Shown: positions 38,874-52,313 of the stretch, one piece after another
Layout of the letters: every line of letters begins with the position of its first letter
Numbering within the stretch: the first letter of the stretch is position 1
Assembly (NCBI GenBank): GCA_027886175.1
Contig: JAJNNQ010000023.1
Location: 9,193,001 to 9,257,000 of the forward strand
DNA length: 64,000 nucleotides
Origin: Phylloscopus collybita
Lineage: Eukaryota; Chordata; Aves; Passeriformes; Phylloscopidae
Direction: 5' to 3'
The notes under the pieces: generated by a model
Seen by the model: the letters and a program-made list of their open reading frames with translations, nothing else
Told to the model about the DNA's origin: nothing
The model's database searches: none
Translations under genes and position numbers: made by a program

Positions 38874-41800
38874 AATAATGGGCTCAGTAATCAAACTTTC
38901 CAATGATATCAAAATACTAATACTCTAGCTTTTGCTGAAGTGCAGGTTCGTTTCTTAGTGTTAAGCTAGTTTTTAATATAGATTCCTTTAAAAAATTGAT
39001 GGAATCATTCATTGGCCATCAGCTTGATTCTGTTCTAGCTTCATGTGACCTTTTCAAACACAACTATCAAAGTAGCTTGTCAGTAATTTGGAAATTTAGT
39101 TTGATGGCAACTTCTTGAAGGGGGGAGGGTGTAAAATAAAAGTCAGATGAAAAATCCAAAATTGGACAAAACTCCAATATTTCTGTTAAGCCATATGATG
39201 AAGGATAAATAGGCACTGGAACAATATTATTGCCCAGTTCCAGCTCTCTCACAGGTCCACTGAATAACCATTAGATAAACTCTTCCTACACTCTCCCTGC
39301 TTTAATATTTCTGTTGTGTTTGTACTTAGAGCAGTAGTGCCAGTACAAAACCATCTCTGTACTGAAGTCAGTGAGAAAATGGATCTCAGTCTTCTGGTAG
39401 AATATTATAAAAGGAATTACTCTGTCATTGAAAGCTTCCTTTTAAAAACTTAAAATGGATTTTTTTTTTTCATGGCTCCCCTTTATCTATGATTCAACGT
39501 TGAAGTTGTTCATACCAGCTTGGCTTTTTTCCCCCCTCTCTGTTGTTCAGTATTTCTCTCAACAAAAGTCACCCTATTTGTACTGAACATCAGGCAACAG
39601 AAACATCTGCACCAGCCATTCTTAGAACAAACCAAATTATTTATGTTTAACTCTTCTTCTTCCCAAGTACAGCTGGAATAACCAAATCAACCTTCTGTTT
39701 TTCATCCAATTTAGATAAAAGACGAAGCCAGACAACAAATTCACTCTGCATACTGATAGTGGCTAATTTTCAAGTTCTTACTAATTATGGCCCATAATTA
39801 AAGTCAGCTACACAGTTTTATTAGAAAGTACAGGCAAGAGAACAGATCAGGTAAAGTGCTGGAGCACAAGATTTTCTGTTAGAGGATTGTATATAATAAA
39901 CTATGGCCCACCCCATTGCAAACCCATGGCTTCCTTGCCAGCTGAGTAGCAACACTGGATGTTGCATGGAATTTGCTACAGTTGTGCCTCTTTGGAAAAG
40001 TGGATAGAAACCCAGAATGGTGTCTGCAAAGATGCAAAATATATTCTCAGTTGCAATCATTCAAAAGACCTGCATTGAGTGCAATGCTGCAAAATATGAC
40101 CTAAAGCACATTATTTACCAATTTTAAAAAGTCACAAAGCAGATACTAAAATTGGTGTGGTAAATGTGCACATTTCTGTGTTTGTGCTTTGTGTGTGTGT
40201 GAGGGGCTGTTTTTGGGAGGACAGTTGATGCTGAAACCAAGAGAAGCATCTGGAGCAAAAATCCTGAGCATTTCTCTCTGTCCCAAGGCTCAGGTGTCAC
40301 ACTGATCAGTACTATCTGAAGGGCAATTCTCTTGCCAGTACTGAATATCTATAGGATTTCACTTGGGCTCAGTGTTGCCTATAGCAGAGGCTGGCTGCAT
40401 TACCATGTGAAAATTCAGTGTAGGTTTGTGGGGAACTCATTACAAGTTTTCCATGACATACATTCATACAGACCATGCCCCTTTTAAAAAAAAAATGCAG
40501 AGAAAAGGTACTCAGTGAGAGGTTTCACATTGTGTGAAATCAGGTAATTTTTCCTTATAGCACCTCATAATTTTCCAGAACAGAGATCATTAATCATCCC
40601 AAAGTGTGTAGAAGTTTGGGCAATAGCTGTAAGACCACCAAATGCTGACCCTGAAGGAAATTAATTACTAAAGGTGAAAAGCAAGTGTTTTCTTAATTAA
40701 GCCACCTAAGCTGCCTGGTTTTGCAAATATTTATTAACACAATTCAGATGAAATCAGATCAGCACTTCTGGCTGCAGAGAGTGTTGTTTCATTGGACCAG
40801 GAGTGCTCATTTCCAAATCCATATTCAATCTTTTAACACAGCAGCAAATTATATTCCCCATCTGTCTCCTGTGACAACACTAATGAATGTAATAACTGGA
40901 TGGTGATGTACAAACACTTTTGAAGTACCTCATTTATAAAATATAGGAAGTAGTTATTTATAATAAGCTGCTGAGGAGTTGGGGTTCTATAGTTTTGGAA
41001 GTTAAGTTTTAATATTTTCGGTTTTCTGCATATAACTGAAACATAAGTGAGCATGTGATAACCAAACATTATTGATACAGGAATCTCTTAGGGCAGGTGA
41101 GCCTGCTATCTCAAAGGTTTTCCCAGCCAATGTCTCTGTTCTAGGACTAACAAGTGCTTTACCATGATTTGAAGAACAAAAGTTCCTGAGACTCCAGCTC
41201 TGGCCTTGAGCTGTCCCACCCAAGGTGAATCTGGGCACTTGCCAGAGCCCTGCTGTGTGCTGTAAGCACCTCCTGCCCCATTTTAACCAGCATTGTTCTT
41301 TCTAATTTGAGAGTGAGTGAGAAGGAGAAAAGCATGTCCCAGAGGGTTGATGAACAGGATGGAAGTTCATAGACTGCCAACACGTCAGGATTTGGCCGAT
41401 ACCACAGCTCCTCCTGAAGAGTTGGCCCGATAACTGTTTTCCAAGGACTTTGCTAAGTCAGAGTTTGAATATAGGAGATAAAGCCCACAGTTTTATGGTC
41501 TGAGCTAGATTTTCTTTGACCTGTTGGAAAACAGAGCAAGTCATGCTGCAACCAGCCAAGAAAAGTAGGAGTTTATTTCAGATTGATTTCTCACCTTTGG
41601 AGTTGGTTGATACATTAGTTCAGATATGACAAATAGAAAGAAATGGGAAGAGAGGCTGTGAACTAAATTAATCCAAAGAGTGTGTGCTCATTAGGGAGCA
41701 ATTATCACTTTGTATTCTGATCTTGTTTGTGTGGTGGAGAAGGGACTTGTGGCAACACAGCAAGGCCAAGTACTGATGTTTATTGCTCAGTGAGAGGTTG

Positions 41801-44800
41801 GCATGACTAATTGGGAGGGAACAGATTCATCAGGTTTAGAGCTTAAAAAAAGTGATGAAAATGAACTGCTATTCTCACTACTACAGTTTTTTAAAAGCCT
41901 CCCCTACAGTAAAAAAGGAATGATTTTTGGTAAAGTATGTTACAGACCTGCTATGCTGTAAACAGAAAATATTTGGTTGCACTTCTTAAATTTTAATTTC
42001 ACTTTTATTGAAATGTTGCACTTGAGGAAAGAAGAATCCCATATTTTGAATTTTGCCACTGATTTCGCTGTGCCCCACACCTCTTGTAAAGGATAAACAA
42101 TCATATGTCCTTGTCTCTTTAAAGTATAAAAAGGTTTCAGCAAAAACTGTTATGTCTTTGTGCATTGCCTCTGCAGTAAACCTTGGCTCTTCATGATTTG
42201 AAGCTATCACAGCTTCTCAGCAAAAAATTATTGTTTGAATGTTCATTTGAACTCATTTTGAAAAAGAATGGCACTGGCAAATCTAAAATTACTTCACAGC
42301 AATCATTTCTATTCTGTTTGGGGTTTTGCACTGCTCCTGTGATGCATTGGTTTGGAATTCCTCAGAGTTATTTTCATTTAAACTCAAATGTAAATGAACA
42401 GCCACATCAGACCAAATGACTGCAGTATGAATTTCAGCTTGTGGAAAATTCTCACAGCCAGGCAGGGGGATGTTTCCCTATAGCAAAGATAACCTACAGG
42501 GCTATTCACAAAAGCTGGTCCAGGGAGACAGATCTCCTTGTGGTTCTTCCTCTGATAATGCAGACAAATGGGCTCTTGGTTTGAATTGTTATCTAGAACA
42601 ATCTCTCTTCATCAGGATCTGGATAAATTATTCTCCCCAGGTAAATGTTACCCTTTGAAAATAGCCCCTCTCTTCCTATTCTTTGTCCTCAGTAGCAAAA
42701 TTTTCCTGAAATGATACCTTACTCTGGGTTTTTTTGTGGTTTGTTTGGGGGGGGATTTGTTGCTGTTGGTTTTGTGTATGTGTTTCTTTTTAAATGTCTG
42801 ATTTTAATATTTTAAAGTCACTGCCCATAAACAGACTTCTGCTTTTATCAGGGCAAACAAGCTGCTCTTTAGGGAGTATCTGCTTAGTGAAATAAACAAT
42901 GCTTGAAGTTCACAGAACAGCAGGAAGTTCTGTTCATCTGTTTTCAAAGTTTTTTCTTTATTCAATATCAAAAATAATGGCATTTGTGTAGTACTTTATA
43001 ATAGATGTTCTTATACAAGTTTTGAAGAAAAGGGAGATCGATCTTCAGAAACATGCCTTATAGTAATAAGTATACTGCTAATTGCTGCAATCATACAAAA
43101 GTTGTAATGACACCTATCAATATATTTGTATGTTCTTTTTGGTCTTTTTAAAGACTGTGTCACAAGCCTCAAAATGTCTTTACCTTAAAAAAGAATGTGC
43201 TTCTCTGGGATGATGTGTGTCTGCCTCTGTTCAACTTTGTTCCATGCTCAGCTTCCCTAAATTCTGGTTTTTTCCTTTATTCTCTCCTAATCTAGAAATT
43301 GCCAGTTATGAAAAGCCTGTTAATTTCTGTTTGTGAAATGTTCTGGTGTAACTTGAATTAAATGTAGTGCAGCTGGGAGTAGTCATGGCTAAACAATACA
43401 TGGCATAAATTATCTCTATCTGGAGTGTCTGACTAAATAACATAATCAACAGGAGGCTGACAAAACATCTCAGCCGCCTGTTGTCGCTGACAACTTCATT
43501 ATTTCCATGATGTTCAGATGGGTAATTTGTTTCTGAGGAGCAGCAATATCTTCAGACACGTCCAATGGCCTCATGTACTTTTATAGGCTTCCTGCAGCTG
43601 GTTGTGTTTGTACAGATTTAGGGGGTTTTCCTAATCTGGGGAACAACTGCAAGAACCATCAACAAAGAGCTCGACTCTGCATTGGTTTTGCAAGAGCAGT
43701 ATTCCCATCAATCAGAGTTGGTGTACACCTCTTCATAGGTAACAGCAGCTGCTCTTTGATTCCTTGGTTCAAACAGGAAGGGCTCTGAAGCCCTGATGAC
43801 TCCTTACAGTATTTTATTTCTGTTTACCTTAACTTACACTCCAAAAGATCCCAAATGACTCAGTAGTTTTGTAGCTCTGACAGCCCAGGCCCGCTGCAGC
43901 CAGGAATTATTATTCTCAGGAACTTTCCAAGTAAAAAGACTAGCAGGGGTAAAGAAGCCACTGTGACATGAAAAACCTGCCATCTTTAAAGAATTCTGAC
44001 CAAACAGTTCTGAGTTTCTGCTAGTTCATTTAAAACCATGTTCTGAAATACACGCAGCAAGTCCACAGCTGCCACAAAGCTGAGAACTCCTCCCCTCTGC
44101 ATCTTTCCTCTGGAAGTGGGAGTCTGCAAGCCCCAGGCTCTGGTGCATCTCCCAACTTCAGCCCTGCAGCACAGCCTGGGTGTGCCAGACTCCAGGCTGG
44201 GCTGAGGGGACCGAGCACTGGGAACTGTGGCTACAGAGGAAGCCCAGGGGGGCTGGGGCAGCAAAGCCCACCTCCATTTGGTCACTTACATCACATTGCC
44301 TCAGATATTTCAGAATACTTGGGAAAATTGTTTTCTAAGCTTAGTCCAAACACAATTATTTTTTCTTCACTCTTTCTTCACAATTTCAGAATTTTTCAAG
44401 TTTGATTATGTCTGTGACTGATCAACTGGGAAATATTTGTCTTTTTTATAAGCATACTGAATGCATCTGTGCCTCTGTGGATAATAGGTTATTTGCTATG
44501 GATTTGGATCAAGAACACTAGCTGAAGTACCTAGTGAAACAGTAAGACTCAAATCAATGTCCTTGAAGAAACACAAGAAAACAGGGAATAGGACAAAGAA
44601 TAAACAAATTGGCAAAGGAGTATGTGTGAAAGGTGATAGGTAAACAAGGAGCCAGAGAGGCAGGAATTGCCAAAACCAGAGTACCTTATATGTATAAAAA
44701 TGTGCAAGAAATCATGAGTGCGGGGACAAAGAAACACAACTTCTATGTGTTTGTTTGGGGGGTTTGTTTGATTTTTATTTTACCTTGCCCACGAATAGTT

Positions 44801-45037
44801 TTTACAGTATGAAAAAAAACCCTACCCCATTATCTTGTTTCAAGGAGAGGAGTCACTTTAAGTACCTTTCAAGGAATGGATTTTTTTAAATGACAGTGCA
44901 TACAGGTGCCAGACAGAGTTAGCCATGTTACTTTGGGAGGGGGTTGAGATCCCATTCCCAGGTAATCCAATCTGCCTGGCTCCATTGCTGCAACAGCGGA
45001 TGGAGATCTGACATGTGAGCAATATTTGTTCTTTTAG
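38874..45037. other. Non-coding, putative long intron, part 3
   Basis: Nothing recognisable as gene or transposon. G/T-rich short tracts occur at 42727-42775 and 44745-44775. GC-richer but CpG-poor sequence at 44060-44280 gives a 99-codon minus-strand frame with no familiar motif. Confidence 0.5.
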
Positions 45038-45111
45038 TGGGATTATGAACTGTCTAAAACGCAGCTTTGTCTTTTATGATGGCGACAGCTTTGCCATTGA
45101 CTTATTTGCAG
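45038..45111 (+). other. Possible small exon beside the CpG patch
   Basis: Seen: a CTGAC branch-point-like motif at 45007-45013, then TTCTTTTAG ending at 45037. The next 74 bases are open in one frame only (GIMNCLKRSFVFYDGDSFAI and four more residues), followed by a strong donor CAG|GTAAAG with GT at 45112. It would enter in the phase left by the 6896-7015 exon but exits in phase 1. It therefore cannot join the 53132 exon directly; another exon or an alternative transcript would be needed. I do not recognise the peptide. It lies about 90 bases before the CpG-dense patch. It may be chance. Confidence 0.2.
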
Positions 45112-45196
45112 GTAAAGTCAGGCTCCATGTGAATTTCTTCACTCCAAACTTCCCACCCAGTTTCTAGTGGGGAAAACCAAATGTTTTTCACAAACA

Positions 45197-45510
45197 CGGC
45201 GTGTGCGGTGTGAGACACGGACACGCTGGGCTCTGGGCACGGAGCACACGCTGAGCACTGGAACGCCGTCTGCAAGGACGCGTTTGGACCTCGTCCTGGG
45301 GACAAAGCCATCCCTGTGGCACTGCCGCTCCAGGGACCGCGCCGGGATTTCGGAGAGCTGGGTGGACGCTGCCACCTATCGATGGATGGAGGATGCGAAA
45401 CCCGAGACCTTGCACGGAGCTCCTCATGCCCGAAACGTCCCAAGGTCTGGGAGGAACAAACAGAATTTCCTAAACGGAGTTAGTGGCCAACACAACGCTA
45501 AAACCACCCG
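45197..45510. promoter_or_regulatory. CpG-dense patch, candidate internal promoter
   Basis: By hand count there are 27 CpG dinucleotides in about 314 bases, 22 of them in 45197-45415, while the flanking kilobases have almost none. GC is also clearly raised. Overlapping open frames of 113 and 117 codons on the two strands are expected in CpG-rich DNA, because stops are AT-rich, and I recognise no protein in them. It lies about 7.6 kb upstream of the ATG exon. Inference: a CpG-island promoter or orphan island, possibly giving a non-coding first exon that splices to the 53132 exon to make the short isoform. I see no TATA box. Alternative: a GC-rich repeat fragment I do not know. Confidence 0.4.
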
Positions 45511-46483
45511 TGGTGTGTAAAGCTGAGAACAGCCCAGGGTGAAGGTTTGGGGGGCTGTGTCACTGAATCAGCCAACTTGGGTGGCCTCTTTAAACAAAGT
45601 ATAGCACTAAATGTACATCTTCAGAAAAATGTGCAGCTTTAGCAGCAGTAGGAACAACAGCAGCTTGTGGGATCAGCTCTCCTTGTGTACTTGTGTACAG
45701 GTAGGGAACTTTCAGACTCATCAATCATGGAAGGAAAACCTGTCGCAATAGGTTAAGTCAGCAGTGTAAGTGCAGCCAGCAAAATGCTCAGTGCAACTAT
45801 GGAGAGTGGAATGCAAGTGCAATAATAACTGGGTGACTTCTCTGTCCTCTAATGGAAGCATCAAAGGCTGAGGATGGGCAGGTTTCTGCAGGAGAACAGA
45901 CTAAAGGATCTGCTTCCACGTGTTTCATCAGAAACCCAGGGGTTTGTTTCTGTAGCTCTTTTAGTCATCTTCAATTCCAGAACTGGATATAGGTGCCTCA
46001 CACAGTCATTTAGAAACATCCAGTAATCATCTTTAATAATTTAATTTTTTATCTTTTGCTAAAGATATGATTACTTCTTTTACCTTACTGAGTATTGTTT
46101 CGTGTCTTCTGGCTTTTGAACAGGTTAATTATGAATTTATATTCATAGGTCAAGAAGATTATAAATATATTTTCTTGATACAAAAAAGCTAATTGTATTT
46201 CACAATAACTAGGCTTGGGCATTCCACTATTCTACTAAATACTGTTTGGGTAGAAAAAGGACTAGGCATTTAAAAAATTGAAATGGCGATTGTAAAAGGG
46301 CTGCTTTCCACTAAGTTGAAGGGAGAAAGCAGAAGACAGAAGTATTGAACTACAATGAGAAAGTGCTAGAAAATGTTTAGGAATAGACTAATTTCTGCGA
46401 ATTCACTTTATGTTTTTCCCCTGAAAACAGCTGGAAATTGAGAATTCCTTTACAAGTGAGTTCCATAGATGAGGTCTATATAG

Positions 46484-46591
46484 ACAAAACAAAAACTAAA
46501 ACAAACAAAAAACCAAAACAAAACAAAAAAAAACAAACAAAAACAAAAACCAAACAAACAAAAAACCAAAACCAAAAAAACCCACCACACT
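46484..46591. repeat. A/C-only low-complexity tract
   Basis: About 108 bases of AAAAC, AAAC and AAAACC units with almost no G or T on the + strand. It shares the AACCAAAAAACCCAC-type ending seen near 14762-14776. The 96-codon frame crossing it is a compositional artefact. Confidence 0.9.
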
Positions 46592-49500
46592 CAATTGGGG
46601 ATTTTGACTTAGAAGAATCATCCCTATTTAGCACAGCACTGAAAATTGAGTTCTTAGGCTTACACTTAACTGATTTAGACATTTCAGATTTTCAGCATGC
46701 TTTTTTCCAGATAGTATCTCAGTGTTAGAGAGCTATTTGGTGGTTTTTCAAAAGATTTCCAATTTCCTCCTGTTAGCAAGGAGCAGTGACCTCAGTCAGC
46801 TCTCTGACTAATGATCCTTGGAAGGGTAGAACAAAAGAGGGAATCCTGTGCACAGAGGGCCTGTGATTTTCATGGTACAGGGGGAGGAACATCGTGCATA
46901 GAATATTGTAATAGCACTTTGCAATTCTCTGCTGCTGCAATGTAACTATTTGCACTTGGTATTTTCATTACACCCTGGAAATACATCTGTGTGCATGCTT
47001 ACACACTTGTACACAGGCACGCACATGTGCTGATAGAAAACCCCCCAAAGAATCCTTTGATCCAGATCCAAATTTGTTTAAAAAAATACAAATTAACTTC
47101 AAGTTCCATGGCATACAAACAAGAGGCCCAGGACTATATTTTAGCTTCAGCTACTTGGGCAAAATGATGCCCTTGGGTATGAGGCACAGCATCCTTAGCC
47201 GAGGTTTGAAGTGTGGGAGAATCAGGCTGATCAACAGATTTTGGGAGGTCTCCAACATTTTCCAAAAATCAAGCATCGTGTCTGAATAAAACCAGGGGGA
47301 AAATTTCAGCAGATTGTAAGATTAGCTCTGGCATCTCTTAAAAACAATCCAAACTACTTCTTCTGTAGTTATTAATGGTCACTGGCTATGACCAGGAATT
47401 GGTGTGTTTTGGTTCTTTTGTATTATCCGACGTTGCACTGGAGTGTTCCGGTTGCATGAATTTAACCCAGTGGACTGTCTAGAAGGATAACAAATTTCTA
47501 GGTTGGTGTTTATCTTTGATTGTCACCTTCACTGTTTTTAGAATTCTGTATATGGATATTTGAAACGTTCCACATTTAACTTTGTAACGTTTTTGTGGGT
47601 TTTTGTGGGTTCCAGCATTTACATTTTTTGCCTTACAGTAAAAAAAAATGAGATTTTCAAATATCACTGTTCTACTGTTTTGGAAGCTCCTAATGCAGAC
47701 ATTACAGGATCTGCTTTAGCTGAAACATCCATAGAGTGGGCTTTTGTTATCCGTTTAATAATCGTTTTGAGGCGTAACCTGTTCAGGCTGGGAGCTTTCC
47801 AGTGATGTTGCAGATGTCCCACAGCTACGGCTGCTGCTTTTGTTGCTGCGATTGCAGACTGCTGTAGTGGTAGCTTGCTTGGAGAGCAAGAAGAAACAAT
47901 ACATCACATGCAACAAGCACTACTGCACTGTGATTTTTTTTTCCCCCTTCCTCTCACTGTTTTAGCATAAAACCAGCTGCTTGAGGATGGCTGCATTAAT
48001 GCCTTTTTGCTCATACTTCGTGGCAAAATAATTACAATTGCAGTTTTGTTTACTCTGACAGTAATTATTTTTTCTACTTGCACGCTGTGCTGCTGATCAA
48101 TTTTAAAGGCTACAACAAGCTAAAAGCACACAGAAGTCATGGCATCTCTCACAAGGAGGCTTCACATATTAGTCACTCCTACAGCTGCACAGGTAACTGG
48201 GAGAGAGTTAAGGCACCAAACAATCTACCTGTGATACAACATTACTTGCTTTAAATACTGTTCTGCTCTGAGATTTTAGCAGCAATCTTGGACTTCAGTA
48301 ATTACTAGTAATAGGCTTTTTCATATCTGATCATTCATGCAGTGTAAGGAAGAGATTTACTCATTCTGCCCAGAGGCTGAGCCAGCAGAGACAGCAAAGC
48401 TAATGTGATTCATTGAAGGAAGAGAGTGGACAATTACCAGCAACTTGTTCACATTTTACCTTGGATAGCCTAAGCTGGTAAGTCAAATTTAACTCTTTAA
48501 TGCACATATTCCTAAATATTAGTTTCAAGTATGATTGATTCATAAACATACAGTGTTGAGTGGTTTCTCAGCTGTTGTGTTTTCCTAAATTCCTAAGAGA
48601 ATGCTTTTATAGCTATGCTGTGCCCTTACCAGTGCACCTGTCTATAGAGTGTAGCATATATTTGCCACAGACAACAGAGTGATCTACAATTTAGGTATTT
48701 CTTTTTCTTTCTCTGCAATATGTTTTTAAGGGACAAGAATATTAGGTCTGTATTTAACAATTTAAAAGGAAGAAAACACCAAGCTTTTATAAAGATAACT
48801 CTTTTATATTCATTTGTATTTGAATTTGGCTTTTAAAGGACCTTAGTGATAGGGAATAAAATGGTTCCTTCAGTGCTTAGGTGCAAGTAGAAATCCAACC
48901 ATGAAGATAAAGCTGCAGGATATGCAGCATGAAATGTGTTTTGGGAGACCTTGGTCCCTGGTTTGGTTCATGCTGTAGCACAGTGACAGTCACACAGACT
49001 GGTTCTATGATTATTTCCAGGGCAGGGCAGTAACTGTTTCCCCAGAGATCTGCTGTGAGACTTCTGTGCTCTTTTATTCTTGGAAATGAAAACTGCTGTT
49101 AATTATGACTGGATATAAGGGCAGCTGCTGTTGTTATTTTGTCTTGTCCTGCCTTTCTCAGTAAAACCTGGTGCTGTGCTGCCTGTTGCAGTGCTCACCT
49201 TGCTGTGGGGATGCCAGTTAGATCACACAGGGCTACTCCAAACCACCTGGAGATGTCCTTATTGTCATCCCAACCCATGGGATGACAGCTTTGTGCAGAG
49301 GCTTCCATTGGTGAAAATCTCAAATGGGGCTGTTCTGCACATCTCCTTTTTCTAAATTGTTAGTCTTTCATGTGCTGTAACAATTTTAGTTCTGACAATG
49401 ACACATCCGCAGGCAAAGTGCATTTCAGCTGGGGGATTTGTTGTTTCAATCAACATTGAATCAAGACAATGCACATTTCAGGTCTTCACCAGATTGTTGA

Positions 49501-52252
49501 GGCAAGGATATGATTGTAAAAGAAATCAAATTAATAACTTTCTGAAGGAGTCTAAAACTGCTCTCATGAAACAGTTTATTTCTGTAAAAAAATGCCAGCA
49601 TCCAGAAATCTCTGTGCTTTCCATCACAGAATCATATTAATCAAGCTGTTTCTTTTCCTTATTTCTTATTATGCTTTTCACCCACAATTTTGCCCGATCT
49701 CATTCCTATTGCTCTGTTGTGAGACATTTCTTCAGCCCACTTCCAGAAAATTTTCCAGAATATGCAACTTGCCTTGTTTTTTTTTTTTATTTCATACCTT
49801 GTATGTGACTAGGAAGGATGCTAAGTATGATAATCTGCAGTAGCATTTTGCATTTTACTGTTTCAGTACACTAGTGAAAAAATGCAGCTCATTTGCATCA
49901 TGTCATTTCAGCTATTACTTTATTGTTCCACATTTATTCCCTGCACTTGTTTGGGATATTGATGGTGAGTATACAGGGAACATATCTATGTTTCAAGTCA
50001 TTTGTGATTCACCAGTTCTGTGTGGATAGCAAAGATGCCATCTGCTTTATCGTTGAATAGCTGCAATTTCAAGAGTGTTTACTTAGCTTCTCTATAGATT
50101 CACCTGCTGTTGAGTTCACAGAAACATTGATGAGATTATAAAAGATTCTGTTCTCTTTTTCCATCAGTGTCAGACCTGGGATCTGCTCTGGCTCTTTACT
50201 GACAAAGCTTCCATGTGTGGCAAGGGCACGCTATGGTTACTGCGCTCAGAACTCGTTGTTTAGGTGGTTACTAACACACTGTTATGGTGTTAGTATAAAT
50301 CCTGGTTCATTGACCAGATCAAGGTGGGAAGGACTCCAGCAACCCCAAGGAACTGTAATATTTGGAGTCAAATTATGTTTAGTCACAGTCCATAAGAACA
50401 GTAACCCATGCCATGGGAAACAGACTTGGTAGTTAACTGCTCTGAGACTTTTCTGGGTTGGTGACACAGATTAGCACCCCAGTGATGTCTTTATTTGCTT
50501 TGGTTCAAAGCCTACACCAGCACTCTAGAATGCTCCAACAGAGACTCCAGTTTCTTTTTACAAGTGGACACATTGAAACAGAGAAAACAGCCCTGCCAAC
50601 TGTCTGAGTTTTGAATGTGTATTGGGAGATGTGTCACTAGAACATGTCTCCCAAAGACTCTGATTTCCTGGAAAACTGTCCAAAAACTGACAGGTGCTTC
50701 TCCTTTACTTTCTCAGGTTAGCATTTTCTCATAAAAGAAAAGGCTGCTGTCAGGCTGCTCTCTGTAGAAATTTGGAATTCTAGAAACAACTTCTCCCTTC
50801 TCAAGAAAAGATTTAACTTGATGCCTTTCAAGAGATTCTGTGAAAAACATCTGGGCAACTGAGTTTAGGGAGATGGGGACAAATACACTTCCTGCATTAG
50901 TGAAGGCTGGAGAAGAGATGGTGCTTTTTCGGAATCAGGCTGGTGAAATTCTATTTGTTTGTAATTATTTAAATCCTTGAGTCAGCAAGCAGGTAGTTTG
51001 GTCTAGTGAGATAGAGGGAGGATTTTATCAGCCTAGAGAACACTGATAGAGGCACAAGCCATGTAGCTTTGATACCAGGCATTCTTGTTTTGTTTAACTA
51101 ATACTGTGATAGGAGAAATCCTGCTAAGTAGATGTTCCTAATTTATTTAATGTTCCCAATTTATTTCATGTATACTTACTAAATATCTACACAGCCCTGC
51201 AGTAAATTCCCATATTGGCTTCATGAAACTTGTAACCTCTCCTTTGCCACTCTGATTTGCTGAGCCTGTTGCTTTTCAAATAAAAACCCATAATCCCAAA
51301 GCTGACACAGTGCAGTGGGCTGACCTGCCTTTGAATTAAGAATTTGTTGGGTCTACCCTTCTTTGTCCTCATCTTGAGGTGGTTAGGTTTGTGTGGCAAA
51401 TGCAAACTGTTCTTTCTGTCCTGAGTTCATGACTAACTGTGTGGTGTTTGGTATTCAAAACTTGTAGTCTTGGAATGAAATTATTTTGGGAAATTGAAAC
51501 TTCCTTTACAAACATGCCTATGGCCCACCCTGGCCTATTTTTATTCACTATTTGGGTCTGTGTTTTGAGCCATACTTTATTGATGAAAAGAAGAAGTTCT
51601 TGAAAACAGAGGGAAAGGGAGAAATTTATGTGGGACAATCTGTAGCAATATGTACTAATAGAAACTGGAAGTGTTTCTCTACGTAACTGAGAACTAAATT
51701 ATTACTAAATATAATAAATTGCTGAGTTTCTTTAAAATACTGGTAACATAGGAAAGTGGGAGGTGGATGATCAGTTTACTCCATAAACTCAGAAAATCAG
51801 TCAAATATCCTTGCAGTATTGCTGTCTCCTGAGTCCCAGAGGTCTGATCATCTCCACACTTGCACACTGATTTCAGGGGTGCAGCTCCCATAACTCCCTT
51901 GTTCATCCCATATGACAATTGTGCTGACTCTGTCTCCCTTCAGAGACTTGGTCTCTCTTCAATATCCCAGGAGCATGGAGAATATATGAAATTATTTGTA
52001 ATAAGATATTTTTCTGCTCAGGGTGTCTGCTCACCACAATGCACAGTGAGAATGGAAGACATAGAAAGCTTAGGAGACCTGGGTGGTATCTTTAATCTTA
52101 AGGAAAAATACCTGCCAAAACCAGCCTCAGCAGCAGGGTGTGTGTTTAGTAAAGAATGCTTTTCCTGGAAATAGTCATTAAAGTCTGGTCCTGCCATCCA
52201 ATTTTCTCAGAAGAAGGCTGAGACCATGAGAACAAAAAAGAATTTGTGTCAC

Positions 52253-52255
<3 letters not shown>

Positions 52256-52311
<56 letters not shown>
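52256..52311. repeat. 56-base poly(A) run
   Basis: Uninterrupted A run in the putative intron about 820 bases upstream of the ANKFN1 ATG exon. The preceding 100 bases show no recognisable retroposed gene, so an insertion tail is possible but not shown. The 93-codon frame through it, with a long lysine run, is not a gene. Confidence 0.95.

Positions 52312-52313
<2 letters not shown>

Noticed and set aside
43986..44285. 99-codon minus-strand frame in GC-richer sequence
   Set aside because: No recognisable domain and no convincing splice sites; CpG-poor, so not promoter-like either.
45102..45520. 117-codon plus-strand and 113-codon minus-strand frames
   Set aside because: Both lie in the CpG-dense patch, where stop codons are rare; neither resembles a known protein. 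Kept as a CpG patch, not as genes.
49620..49640. CACAGAATCAT resembling the start of a reverse-strand CR1 tail
   Set aside because: Too short, with no continuation of the CR1 consensus on either side.
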